Origin: Rickettsiales bacterium
GTDB taxonomy: Bacteria; Pseudomonadota; Alphaproteobacteria; Rickettsiales; Deianiraeaceae
Direction of reading: 5' to 3'
Assembly: GCA_947424985.1 (NCBI GenBank)
Contig: CANDYN010000025.1
Coordinates: 1 to 11,419 of the forward strand
DNA: 11,419 nucleotides
Each line of letters begins with the position of its first letter. Position 1 is the first letter of the stretch. Positions 1-11,419 of this stretch are shown here, piece after piece. A model generated the notes under the pieces. The model was not told where the DNA came from, did no database searches, and saw nothing but the letters and a program-made list of their open reading frames with translations. A program made the translations under genes and the position numbers.

Positions 1-1
1 T

Positions 2-982
2 GGCACAAAAGAAGTTGAGAAAAATTTCAGCGGTGGGAAATATCAAAAAAAGTTTGAAATTGGAGCTCGCGACAATATTTTACCTTCACCTGGCGATAAG
101 ACTTCCGTTGATTTATTTAAAATCGCAAAAAAAGATGGATCGGGGATTCGGATTAAGACCGATTTTAATTGGACCTTGGAAACGGTTGGAAAATTGATAT
201 CAAACCCCAAGCCTGATTTAATTAGAAAGCAAATCGATGCTAAGGTGCATCAGAAGAAAATAAGCGAAAAGGAGGTCATTGAAGATTTCTTAAGAGCTTC
301 TTTGGGTGGTATCAATATTGGTTCATCGTCTCCCAATTTTGTTGAATTTTTTAAACAAACGATAAAGGTAATGCATCGTTACAATGCAAATAATCCAGAC
401 GACAGAATTTCAATATGTAAGATATTTGAGGGACTCGGAGGAAACGTTGTTGAAATAAAAAAGATTTGTAGCAATTTTGTAAAAAATCCGACAAATTACA
501 ATATAAATCCAGGTCTTCTTACAATGGTTTCCTATGTAGGAGATGAAATTATAAAAGACAAAAAAAACACCAAGTTCGATGAGCTGTATAAGGATTCAAG
601 GGACAACAGAGTTGCAGCCGTCTTGAGTAGAATGGAAAGATCAGCAAAGAATATAGAGCGAAAAAACAAGGAGTTTAGAGATTTATCGCAAAAAGAAGAT
701 GGTTCGGTTGATGTGATGGTTGCTAAAAAATTGGAAAAAAATGAAAACAAAAGGATGAAGATTGAGACATTTCGTAAGGATGTCCAGGATTCTTCTTATG
801 ATCCACAAAATTATTTAAATAATTATAAAGAACGTATTGATAAAAAAGTTGAAAAAAGCAACACAAGGCATAAAATGATCAAAGAAAGGTATAGAGCTGA
901 TGTGGCTCCTAATAATCAACAAAAACTAGAGAAGCAGAACAAGATAAATGAACATAAAAATCAAACCAGGATGAGAAGCTAA
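2..982 (+). CDS. Unknown Lys/Asn-rich protein, 3' part (5' end outside window)
   Basis: The frame is open from the first bases (first full codon at 2) to TAA at 980-982, giving 326 visible residues. The gene therefore starts upstream, and a TTG at 176 is only an internal codon. I do not recognise the family. The first ~60 visible residues are mixed (KFEIGARDNILPSPGDKTSVDLF is the readable core, split here only by eye). The middle, to about residue 200, looks globular, with hydrophobic patches such as FVEFFKQTIKVMH. The last ~120 residues are very rich in Lys, Glu, Asn and Arg, with no membrane segment, and are likely helical or disordered (for example KNIERKNKEFRDL, NYKERIDKKVEK). No signal peptide can be judged because the N-terminus is missing. 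nuoK follows after 58 bases with its own promoter, so the two are probably not co-transcribed. A secreted or lineage-specific protein is possible but is inference only. Confidence 0.75.
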   Translation, partial: GTKEVEKNFSGGKYQKKFEIGARDNILPSPGDKTSVDLFKIAKKDGSGIRIKTDFNWTLETVGKLISNPKPDLIRKQIDAKVHQKKISEKEVIEDFLRASLGGINIGSSSPNFVEFFKQTIKVMHRYNANNPDDRISICKIFEGLGGNVVEIKKICSNFVKNPTNYNINPGLLTMVSYVGDEIIKDKKNTKFDELYKDSRDNRVAAVLSRMERSAKNIERKNKEFRDLSQKEDGSVDVMVAKKLEKNENKRMKIETFRKDVQDSSYDPQNYLNNYKERIDKKVEKSNTRHKMIKERYRADVAPNNQQKLEKQNKINEHKNQTRMRS

Positions 983-3900
983 TAAATTTATCTTGATTTT
1001 TTAAAAAGCTATCTTAGATTTGAATATATTTTAAGGTAAGATGCTTTTTGAATCAATATCTGTTTTTCATTATATAATTGTTTCAATTCTACTTTTAGGA
1101 GTCGGGCTTTACGGAATTTTATCAAATAGAGATAGTATTATTTCGTATATTTTATCGCTTGAGATAATGTTTTTGGCGATAAATTTGATGTTTGTTGCAA
1201 TTGGCGCTATGCATAAAAATATTTCAGGTCAAGGGATTTTAATATTTATTTTATCAATTACTGCGGCAGAGGTTGCGATAATTTTGGGTCTTGTAATCAC
1301 TCATTATCATAATAAAGGAGAAATTTCAATCGCTTCGAACGAATCTTTAAAAGAAACTAATAATTGAAATGCTTCGCTTTTATCTCCAAATTTTCTAAGT
1401 ATTTAACGCAATCTTGTGATATACAGAAGATTGCATATTTGGAAATTTCATCAAATAAATTAGCTTTTTTTATAAGTCTAATAAAGTTTTCACAAGTTAG
1501 TTTTGAAAAAAGGAAAATTCGTGAGAAATTAAAAGTTTGGAGCAAATTTATTTCATTGTTATCAAAATTTTCTTTATAAAGCATTTGATATGTTTTAATT
1601 TCACGTAAATTATCGATAATTTTTGATAAATTATTTGAAATATCTTCACCTCTTATGTATAAAAATTCGTCTTTTATGTTTATATTTTGGGTTAAATTAA
1701 ATATGGAAGCAAATTTTTCAACTTTTTCTATTCCATATTTTAATAGTTCATTTTTCACTGTATCGCCCACAACAAAAAAGCATGAGTCTTGATTTAATTT
1801 GGTTATAATATTATTATTTATCGCATTTGGGCTTGTGATTATGATGTTTTTTACATTGAAATCTTGGTCTTTGGTATCGAAATAAATAGCATGGGAGACT
1901 TTCAGAATGTAGTTATCCCGAATGTCATACTTTCTTACAAAATCTTTATTTAAATTATCACTTGATTTTACAATTAAATCTTTTATAGTTTTTTAAAATT
2001 TAGTTTACAGTAGAGTTATAAATTATTTATGTCAAGTTTTGTTAATATAAAAGATGTCGGCTTTAAATATGGAGATATTGAGATCTTGAATAAAATAAAT
2101 CTTGAGATAAAGAGTGGAGATTTATTAATTTTAACAGGTCCAAACGGTGGTGGAAAAAGCACTCTTTGTAATATTATTGCGGGACTTTTAAAGGTAGAAA
2201 CGGGTGATATTGATATAAAGAAAAGGCTTAAAATTTGTCATGCACCGCAAAAAATATCACCACCAAATGCAATTCCAATCTCGGTTTACGATTTTTTATC
2301 GTATTCAGGAGGAATTGACGATGTTTTTGAAGAAATTTTACAAGCTTTTGAAATTGAGAAAATAAAAGATTTACATATTAATAAACTATCAGGTGGACAG
2401 CTGCAGAGGGTTAATTTGTGTAACAGTCTTAGAAAATCTTGTGATTTAATAATTCTTGATGAGCCGGACCAAAATCTTGATTTTGAATCTCAGAAAAACT
2501 TTTATAATGTATTAGAAAAAATCTATAAGCAAAAAACTTTTTTAATCATCTCACATGATATTCATATTTTTGGTGAAAGATTTAAAGACGCTAAAATATT
2601 TTGTATTAATAAAGTTTTGCATTGTGGAAGCAGCTTTGATGAAGTTCATGAAAAACATTGTATCACTCATAATTATTAATTTCTTGACTTATATTTATTG
2701 CATATTATGCTAGTTAAAATCTGTCAACAAGCTTGAAAATTGAGTTTGAAAATATAAGCAAAGCCTTTGGTAGTAACCATATATTGAGCGGCGTTTCCGG
2801 AAAGTTTGAAAGTGGAAAATCAACTGTGATACTTGGCGGTTCCGGTGGTGGAAAATCGGTCTTGATTAAGATTCTTTGTGGTTTACTTGAAAAAGATACC
2901 GGGAAAATTTTAATTGATGGATTGGATATTGATAACATTTCAAAGGCAGAAAAAAGCCAGATCTTAGATGATATCGGCTTTTTATTTCAGGGTGCAGCAC
3001 TTTTTGATTCGTTTTCCGTTTGGGAGAATATTGCATTTAAACTGCTTAATAAAATGAAGATTTCAAGAAGCAAGGCAAGGGATATTGCAGCTGAGAAAAT
3101 TGAAATGGTTGGGCTTAAAACGAGAGTTTTAGATTTAGATGTCAATGAATTATCAGGTGGGATGAAAAAAAGAGTTTCACTTGCAAGAACTATAGCATCA
3201 GATCCAAAGATAATATTTTTTGATGAACCGACAACGGGACTTGATCCGGTTATGAGCGAAGTAATAGGTTCACTTGTAAAAAAGTGTCAAGTTGAAATCG
3301 GTTCAACGAATATCACCGTTACACATGATATGAGTTTGGCGAAAAGCCTTGGGGAAAAGGTGGTATTTTTATACAAAGGAAGTATAATTTGGAGCGGAAT
3401 TGGGGGCAATATTTTCCACAGTGGAAATGAATATCTTGATCAATTTGTTCATGGCAGGGCAAATGGTCCAATTGTTTTTTAACTTATGCGCTTTTTAAAA
3501 TACGTTCTTTTATCGTGCGCAAGTTTATCGATAATGTGTACCGCTATTATATCTCCGGCTTTGCCTATGATGAAAAAAGAGTTCGCAAATATTGAGAATG
3601 CTGAAATATTAATTAAAATGTGTGCAACTGTTCCAAATATTTTTATTGCAATTTTCTCTCCACTATTTGGTTTACTTTTTGCAAGGCTCAAGAGTAAAAG
3701 ATTGTTTTTGATTGTATTTTTTGTAATTTATACAGTTTCGGGTTCAATAACAGCTGTTTTATCCGATGTAAGAGTAATAATTGCCGCAAGGGCAATTTTG
3801 GGAATTTCAATTGCTGCAATAATGACTTGCGGACTTGATTTGATCTCGAAACACTTTAAAGGTTATGAGAGAAATAAGGTATTAGCGGCTCAGACGAGCG

Positions 3901-6900
3901 TTATGTCTATTGGAAGCATTGTTTTTACAATGCTGAGTGGATATTTAGTTGATTTTAACTGGAGATATGCTTTCTTGCTTTATTTAACTGGAGCTATATT
4001 AATACCTTTGGTTCTTTTTACTGTTAAGGATGATTTTGGTAATGAGAACGACAAGTCTTTTCATGCAAAAGATGACGAGGGAGCTTCAAAGGGGCATTTC
4101 GCAAAGTTTTTTGGTAATGGATTACCAAGTGTAATTTGTGTTATTGCATTTGTAAATATGGTGTTCTTTTATATGGTACCAATACAATTACCATTTGTGT
4201 TAAAGGAAATTAATCCTGAGATTAATGCAAAGATGATTTCATTCGTAATAACAATGGAAGTAATAGTTTCGGCTTTCTTTGCAACTAAATACAAGAGATT
4301 GAAGAAAAATCGCAGTTTTGAAGCAATATTTGTTATATCCTTTGCAATAATGGCTCTTTCTCATATTGGAGTTAGTTATTCGCGAACTTACTATGCCGTC
4401 TTGTTTTGGTCAGGGATTTATGGGCTTGGAATGTCATTTATGATGCCAAATATTATTGTTTGGCTTGTTAATTCGGTTGAGTCTAAGACTAGGGGGTTTT
4501 GGATTGGAATGATGACCGCTGGGGCATATTTTGGAAAATTTGCATCTCCGATAGTTTTACTTCCAATCGTAAATCATGTTGGAATCTTTAAATCATATCG
4601 AGTTGCGGGAGTCGTTATGCTTTTTATTGCAATTTTTGTATTTTTCATTACAGATGGAATGAATGCTCCAAGAAAAAATAAGCTTGCAAAATAATTTATA
4701 CATAATTTTATATAATTAAGTAGATAATTTCATTATATGAATCAAGAAGTTTTAAAAAATTCGAAAGCATGGCCTATTCTTGAGGCGATTAAAATTCTTG
4801 ATAATATTAAATGGAAGACGCCTGAAAAAGGATATGTTTTGTTTGAAACGGGGTATGGGCCATCAGGTTTGCCGCATATTGGTACCTTTGGTGAAGTAGT
4901 TCGGACAAAAATGGTTATGTTTGCTTTTTCACAGCTTGCTCCAAATATTCCGATACGACTTTTTTGTATATCGGACGATATGGACGGCATGAGAAAAATT
5001 CCGGATAATGTTCCGAACAAAGAAGATTTAAAGCAATATATCGGTTTACCTTTAACCAAAATTCCTGATCCATTTGGAACGCATGCAAGCTATGGACATC
5101 ACATGAATGCAAGACTTTGTGCTTTTTTAGATTCTTTTGGATTTGAGTATGAATTTTTATCTGCAACCGATTGTTATAAAAGTGGAAAATTTAATGAATA
5201 TCTAACAATTGCTGCGGAAAATTATCAAGCTTTAATGGACATAATGATCCCAAGCTTGGGCGATGAACGGGCGGCAACATATAGTCCATTTATGCCCATT
5301 GATCCTGATACTGGTATCGTTGTTACTGATGGAGTATATAAAGTTGATCCGAAAACAAAAATGATACATTATAAAGACGCAAAAGGAGTTGAGAAATCAG
5401 TTTCTTATGAAAATGGAGGATGTAAGCTTCAATGGAAGTGTGACTTTGGAATGCGTTGGGCGGCGCTTGATATTGACTATGAAATTTATGGAAAAGATCA
5501 TTTTCCAAATGAAGGAATTTATCGTGGGATTTGTCGTGCCCTTGGAAAAGAGCCGCCAGTGAACTTCTTTTATGAACTTTTCTTGGATAATGAAGGGAAG
5601 AAGATTTCAAAAACAAAGGGAAATGGGATTTCAATTGAAGATTGGCTAAAATATGCGCCAACTGAATCGCTTTCATATTATATGTTTGTAAAACCTAAAA
5701 CGGCAAAAAGACTTTATTTTGATGTAATCCCAAGATGTGTTGATGAATATTTACGTTTTGCAAGAGCTTTTCCTGGGCAAACGGATGAACAAAAACTTGA
5801 AAACCCGGTGTTTTATGTTCATCAAGGCGAGGTTCCAAAAATTGATTTTGATATATCTTTTGACCTGTTACTTAATATTGCAGCTGCTTGTAGCCCTGAG
5901 CAAGAGGACGTTCTATGGGGATTTATCAGGAAATATGATAAAAATCTTATAAAGGGGCAAGATGCTTTTCTTGATAAAATGGTTTTATGTACTGTGAGAT
6001 ATTATAACGATTTTATCAAGCCAACTAAGGAATATAAAATTCCGACGGAGGATGAAAAATCAGCTATTAGTTTACTTTCTGAAAAATTACAAGAGGCGAA
6101 AAAGAACGGCGTTTCATCATCGGAAGATTTACAAAATATTGTATACTCTTGTGCACATGATCGTGGCATGGCAACTAAAGATTTCTTTGTATGTCTTTAT
6201 AACGTTCTCTTGGGACTTAAAAGCGGACCAAGATTTGGATCTTTCATTGAGCTTTTTGGGATTGATGAAACTTTAAAATTGATTAGGGAAAAGGTTTAAT
6301 TTTACATTCCAGCACCTGCTCCAGTTCCTTTGCCTGGAAGACCAGCGCCATGGCCAACTCCAACATTAAAGTGATCACTTTGTGCCATTCCTTGTCCAAA
6401 AGGTGTTTGGCTTGGTTGAATTTTTCCAAATGCTTCATTTGACCCTTCTATGAAACGGTCTCCTATCTTACCTACCGATTCTACAACGTTAAAATTTATT
6501 CCCGAGCCTAAGCTTTTTGAAAAAAGCCCTTCTGCATTTCCCTTTGATAAGATACCACCACCAATATTTGAATTAATTCCACCTTCCACTGGTGATGCTG
6601 CTAACGGTCCAGGTGCTCCTGCCATATTTTTTAAAATAACAGGACAAAATATCAAATCTATTTTAAAAATCAAGTGTTATTTTTTAAACAGTATAAGATT
6701 CTGCCTGTTTATAAAATATCCTTGACAATTGTTTGTTTATGATTATAATCTGCTTATCCAGTTTTGGATTATGTTATTTTATATTGTTAAGTTTTATTTT
6801 TTTTATGTCTCAACCAAGATTTGCAGGTCCGATTAAGATCATTAACGGACACACCTTTCAATTAATTTCATTTGATCCCTATTACATGAATTTTAGAAAA

Positions 6901-9900
6901 AATTGGACTCCTGATTTTTTGGCTTCTCAAGATCCGAAAACTGCGTTGGAATCATGCGATAAGCTTGCCAATGATGTAATAAAACATAATATTGTTGGTG
7001 CTGGCTTTAAGGATTGTCAAGCGGAATATAAAAAATATGCAATAGATCCTAAATATGGTCAGATACCGCCTCGTCAGTATGGATCATATGAAAATGTTAT
7101 GGAAAGCACGGCTTTACAAAATTTGCTTGCTGTTAGTGATATCATGTATTCCGGTCAATTAGATTTTAATTACACTGTGAATAAAGATTTCCTTAGGGAA
7201 ACATTGTTTTATAACTTTGTGCACAACTTAAAGACGAATGTTCACGTTGTTGTAGAAAAGTATAAAAATTCTATGGCTAAAATTCCGGAGCAAGTAGTTG
7301 CCTTAGAGAAGCTCCAACAACTGCGTAATTTTGTACTACCAGAGGTGCTTGGTTATTTGGGTAAAAAATATGACCAGCTTCCGTCCTCTAATGATGTACC
7401 AGTATTTGAATCTCTAATTGATAATATTATTTATGAGATTGAGAGATAAATTTAGCAATAGTGATTTATAAAAAGTTGTTGAGCTTGAGATATAGGAGGA
7501 CTGCAAAGTGTGGTCGGTATTTCATTGAGAGCTTGACAACTCGGGGTGAATCGAGATATTGGATTTTCCTCTTGACTATTTAAAAAATAGATTTACGATT
7601 TCATAAATTGATATTGATATGAAATTAAAAGACATTGAAAATATAATCCTAAAAACGAGTATTGAGGCAGCAATTGCTTGTTATCCTTGGATTGGAAAAG
7701 GAAAAAGCGACGAAGCGGATAATGCTGCAGTTGAGTCTATGCGAGATGTTTTATCAAATCAGGGCTTGTTTTTGGGAAAAGTCGTAATAGGTGAGGGTGA
7801 ACGAGACGTTGCTCCGATGCTTTATATCGGAGAAGAATTGGGTAAAGGGAAAGAGAAAATCGATATAGCGGTTGATCCACTTGAGGGAACGGCGCTTTGT
7901 GCGCATAATAAAAGAAATTCAATCACTGCAATTGCTGCCGGATATGGAATTTTACATGCACCGGATTTATATATGGAGAAGATTTCATCAATCAAAGAAG
8001 CTGAGCATGCGCTTGATCTTGATAATTCGATTGAGGATAATATACAAAATTTAGCAGATTTGATGGGAAAAGAAGTTAGTGAAATCAATATTACAATACT
8101 TGAGCGAGAAAGACATCAAGATTTAATTGAAAGAGCAAGGACTTTTGGGGCTAGAGTTTCCTTGATTCAAGACGGTGATGTTGGGGCTGTGATCGCAAGC
8201 GTTATGGGTGATGGAGTTGATATGTATATTGGAACAGGAGGGGCGCCAGAGGGCGTTTTGGCTGCTTGTGCACTCAAGACTCTTGATGGATTTATGCAAA
8301 CAAGATTGATTGCGGACACCGATGAAAAACGCGAAAGGGCAAAGAAAATGGGGGTTAAAGATATAAATCGTAAATATCTAATCAACGATATGGTAAGCGG
8401 TGAGGTTATTTTTGCAATTACTGGCGTTACAAACGGAGATATTTGCCAAGGAGTTGTTGTTGATGATTTTGGAATTGAGACTCAATCTATGATTTTAAAT
8501 AGTGAGGAGAAAACAAGACAGTTTATTACTTTGTCAAAATCGAAAATTTAATTATCTGTCAACTTCCCCAAAAACTATATCAAGTGAAGCTAAAATCGGT
8601 GCAATATCGGATAGCAAGTGGTCTTTTGTAATTTTCGACATAAGCTGCAAGTGTGCAAAGCCAGGTGCACGAAAGTAGCATCGATATGGTTTATTTGATC
8701 CATCTGAAATAATATTTACGCCAAATTCTCCCTTTGGTGCTTCGGTTGGAACATACGCTTCGCCTTTTGGAACATGGAATCCTTCGGAGAAAAGCTTGAA
8801 GTGGTGTATCATAGCTTCCATTGAATTTCTCATTTCATCTCTTGTTGGCGGAGTAATTTTATTATTTTGTATTGCAAAATCTCCTTCCGGCATTTTCTTG
8901 ATTGCTTCACGAATTATATTAATTGATTGGCGCATTTCAGCAATACGAACTAAATATCTATCGTAACAATCACCATTTTGTCCAATTGCAATTTCAAAAT
9001 CAAAGTCTTCGTAGGAATCATAAGGGTTTGACTTGCGAAGATCCCAAGCAACTCCACAAGCGCGAAGATTTGCCCCTGAAACGCCGTAATCAAGACAATC
9101 TTGTTTTGTAATTATTCCAATTCCTATATTTCGTTCTTTGAAAATTCTATTATTTGTCAAAAGAGTTTCAACGTCATCAAGGATTTTAAGGAAGTGGTGA
9201 GTAAATTTCTCAATTTCTTCAAGTAAACCGCTTGGGAGATCTTTTGCAACTCCACCCGGTCTTATATATGCTGCATGCATTCTACTTCCGGAAACTTTTT
9301 CGTAAAATTCCATCATTTTTTCTCGTTCTTCAAAAAGCCATAGGAGGGGGGTCATTCCACCTGTATCCATTCCATGGGAAGAAACATACATACAGTGATT
9401 TAAAAGACGTGAGATTTCGGCGAATAAGATCCTTATATATTGTGCACGCTTGGGAATCTTAATTTGTAATAGTTTTTCAACTGTCAGTGAATAAGCTTGT
9501 TCTTGTGACATGGGCGAGACGTAATCAAGTCTGTCGAGATATGGCAAGCCCTGGAGATATGTTTTTTCTTCCATTAATTTTTCGGTTCCACGATGTAAAA
9601 ATCCTATATGCGGATCGGCGTGTTTTATTTTTTCTCCTTGCATTTGTAAAACAAGACGCAAAACACCGTGTGCTGCTGGATGCTGTGGTCCAAAATTTAG
9701 CGTAATTTCGTTGTTTTCTCTATTGTTTTGATTTTCCTGCATCAGGTAAAAAATATCTTCAAAAAATGATACATACGATTTTTTATATATCAAGTTTTTT
9801 TTAAAGCAGGTTTTCCTTGTTTATTTCGCTTTCGTTTAAGCTTTCACTGCTGCCTGATTTTGTTGTAATATTTGAGATTTTTTCGGAAATTAATCCAATT

Positions 9901-11419
9901 GAATCTTTTCTTTCTGCGATGTTTTTTGATACAGGTATTCCCATTTTTTTAAGTTCTTCAGCTTGACGCAAGGCATTTCCATTTCCTTGCGACAGGGTTT
10001 TTATTGCGTCTTCATATCCACTTGCTGCATCGATAATTTTACTGCCTACTTTTTCAAATTTTTCAATAAAAATAAAGAGTTTGTCGTAAAGAGACGCAGC
10101 TTTTTTTGTAATTTCCGAGACGTTTTTGATTTGATCATCAACCCTCCACATTTGACTTATTGTTCTTATTATTGGAATTAAGGTTGTGGGACTAACTATT
10201 ACAACATTTTGCCTCAAAGCCTCGTTAAATAATGAGTTTTCCGCTTGCATTGCAAGGAAGAAAGTCGCATCAATTGGCATAAACATTATGACGAAGTCAA
10301 GTGGATTTCCATCCAAATGTTTTTGATAATCTTTTTTTGAAAGACCTTTTATATGGGTTTTTATCGATAAGACAAAATCAGAAACATGACTTTGTTTTGG
10401 AATTTCTTCTTCACTTGAAATATATTTCTCATAACTTGTAAGCGAAACTTTTGAGTCGATAATAATCTTTTTTCCATCCGGTAGCGATATTACGATATCC
10501 GGTCTTTGATTATTTCCGGATTCATCTTTAATATTTTGCTGAGAATGATAACTCACTCCGCTTTGAAGTCCGGAGTTTTCGAGAATTGTTTCAAGAACCT
10601 GCTCACCCCAATCCCCCTGTGCTTTTGAATCTCCCCTTAATGCTTTGGTTAAATTTTCGGTCACTTTTGTCATCTCTTGATTTGTAATTGTTATCCGCTT
10701 TATTTCCTCTTTTAGTGAGATTTGTTCTTGAGATTGTTTATATATTTTATCTTCAAAAGCTTGCTTGAATTCTTTAATTTTTTCGTTTAACGGATTGAGG
10801 ATTTGTGATAAATTTTCACTTGATTGCTCTTTAAAGGTTTTTGCTTTTTGGTCAAAAATTTTATTTGCAAGGTTTTCAAATTCAAGAGTGAATTTTTTTG
10901 TAATTTCTTCGCTTTGCTTTTGGCTTTGTTCGAGTTTTGCGGATAAGCTTGCAATTTCTCTTATTTGCGATATTTTTATATCTTCAAGTGAATCGATTTC
11001 TTCGTCTTGTTCTTTGATTTGTTTTTCAAGATCTAAATTCTTTTCTTCCCTGAATACGTTTTGCTGTATTTTTCTTGAAAAATATATATAACTTCCAATA
11101 AAAGAAGCAAGGATTCCTGAGGTAAAGGCTGAGAATATAATCATTTTTTATATTAATTTTCATGAAAATATACGATAAAAAATAAAATGCAATGATATCT
11201 TGACTTAATACTATAAAATTGATATAATAGGCTAAGGTTTGTATTAATTATGTCAGCTCAAATAATTACTTTTCCAGTGCCATTAAAACAACGATATATT
11301 ACAGCAAGTGAAAAAATAAGACAGAAGGTTGAAAAAATTAGAGAAAGAAGGGGGCAAGTTGCGAACGAATATTTCAGCGGAGAAAGTGAAGTATTTGGTC
11401 AGATGCCTGATAATATAAT

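Overview
The window is a gene-dense, strongly AT-rich stretch (roughly two thirds A+T by eye). It carries typical alphaproteobacterial housekeeping genes: the complex I subunits NuoK and NuoD, a class I lysyl-tRNA synthetase, a MlaF-type lipid-transport ATPase, RmuC, a class II fructose-1,6-bisphosphatase (GlpX), a divergent HemD and a ZnuC-like ATPase. AT bias, scattered single-gene transcription units, class I LysRS and several lineage-specific unknown proteins point to a host-associated alphaproteobacterium, most likely of the Rickettsiales type. GlpX argues against Rickettsia proper, which lacks gluconeogenesis. The genus cannot be fixed from the sequence alone.

Layout. 2-982 (+) is the 3' part of an unknown, Lys/Asn-rich protein. 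nuoK (1041-1367, +) converges on and overlaps hemD (1357-1986, -). hemD is divergent from znuC (2029-2679, +). mlaF (2733-3482) and an MFS transporter (3486-4694) form a tight pair, followed by lysS (4737-6299). A glycine-rich small protein (6302-6625, -) is divergent from an unknown 214-residue protein (6805-7449, +). A 169-base spacer with a possible structured RNA precedes glpX (7619-8551, +), which abuts nuoD (8552-9742, -) tail to tail. rmuC (9801-11144, -) is divergent from a partial unknown gene (11250 to the window end, +). No tRNA, rRNA, CRISPR array, insertion sequence or phage gene was seen.

The genes do not form one pathway. They cover respiration (nuoK, nuoD), haem synthesis (hemD), zinc uptake (znuC), outer-membrane lipid homeostasis (mlaF), translation (lysS), gluconeogenesis (glpX) and DNA maintenance (rmuC). 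Three to four unknown proteins may be lineage-specific or secreted factors. I found no convincing new multi-gene system.

The most notable feature is regulatory. At least seven genes have a sigma70-like promoter (TTGA.. box, 16-17 base spacer, AT-rich -10) whose -10 box ends 19-23 bases before the start codon. The implied leaders are only about 13-17 nt and generally lack a Shine-Dalgarno sequence. Applying this rule to hemD places its start exactly on an ATA codon where the protein family needs a start. It also exposes three TTG 'starts' that are really -35 boxes.
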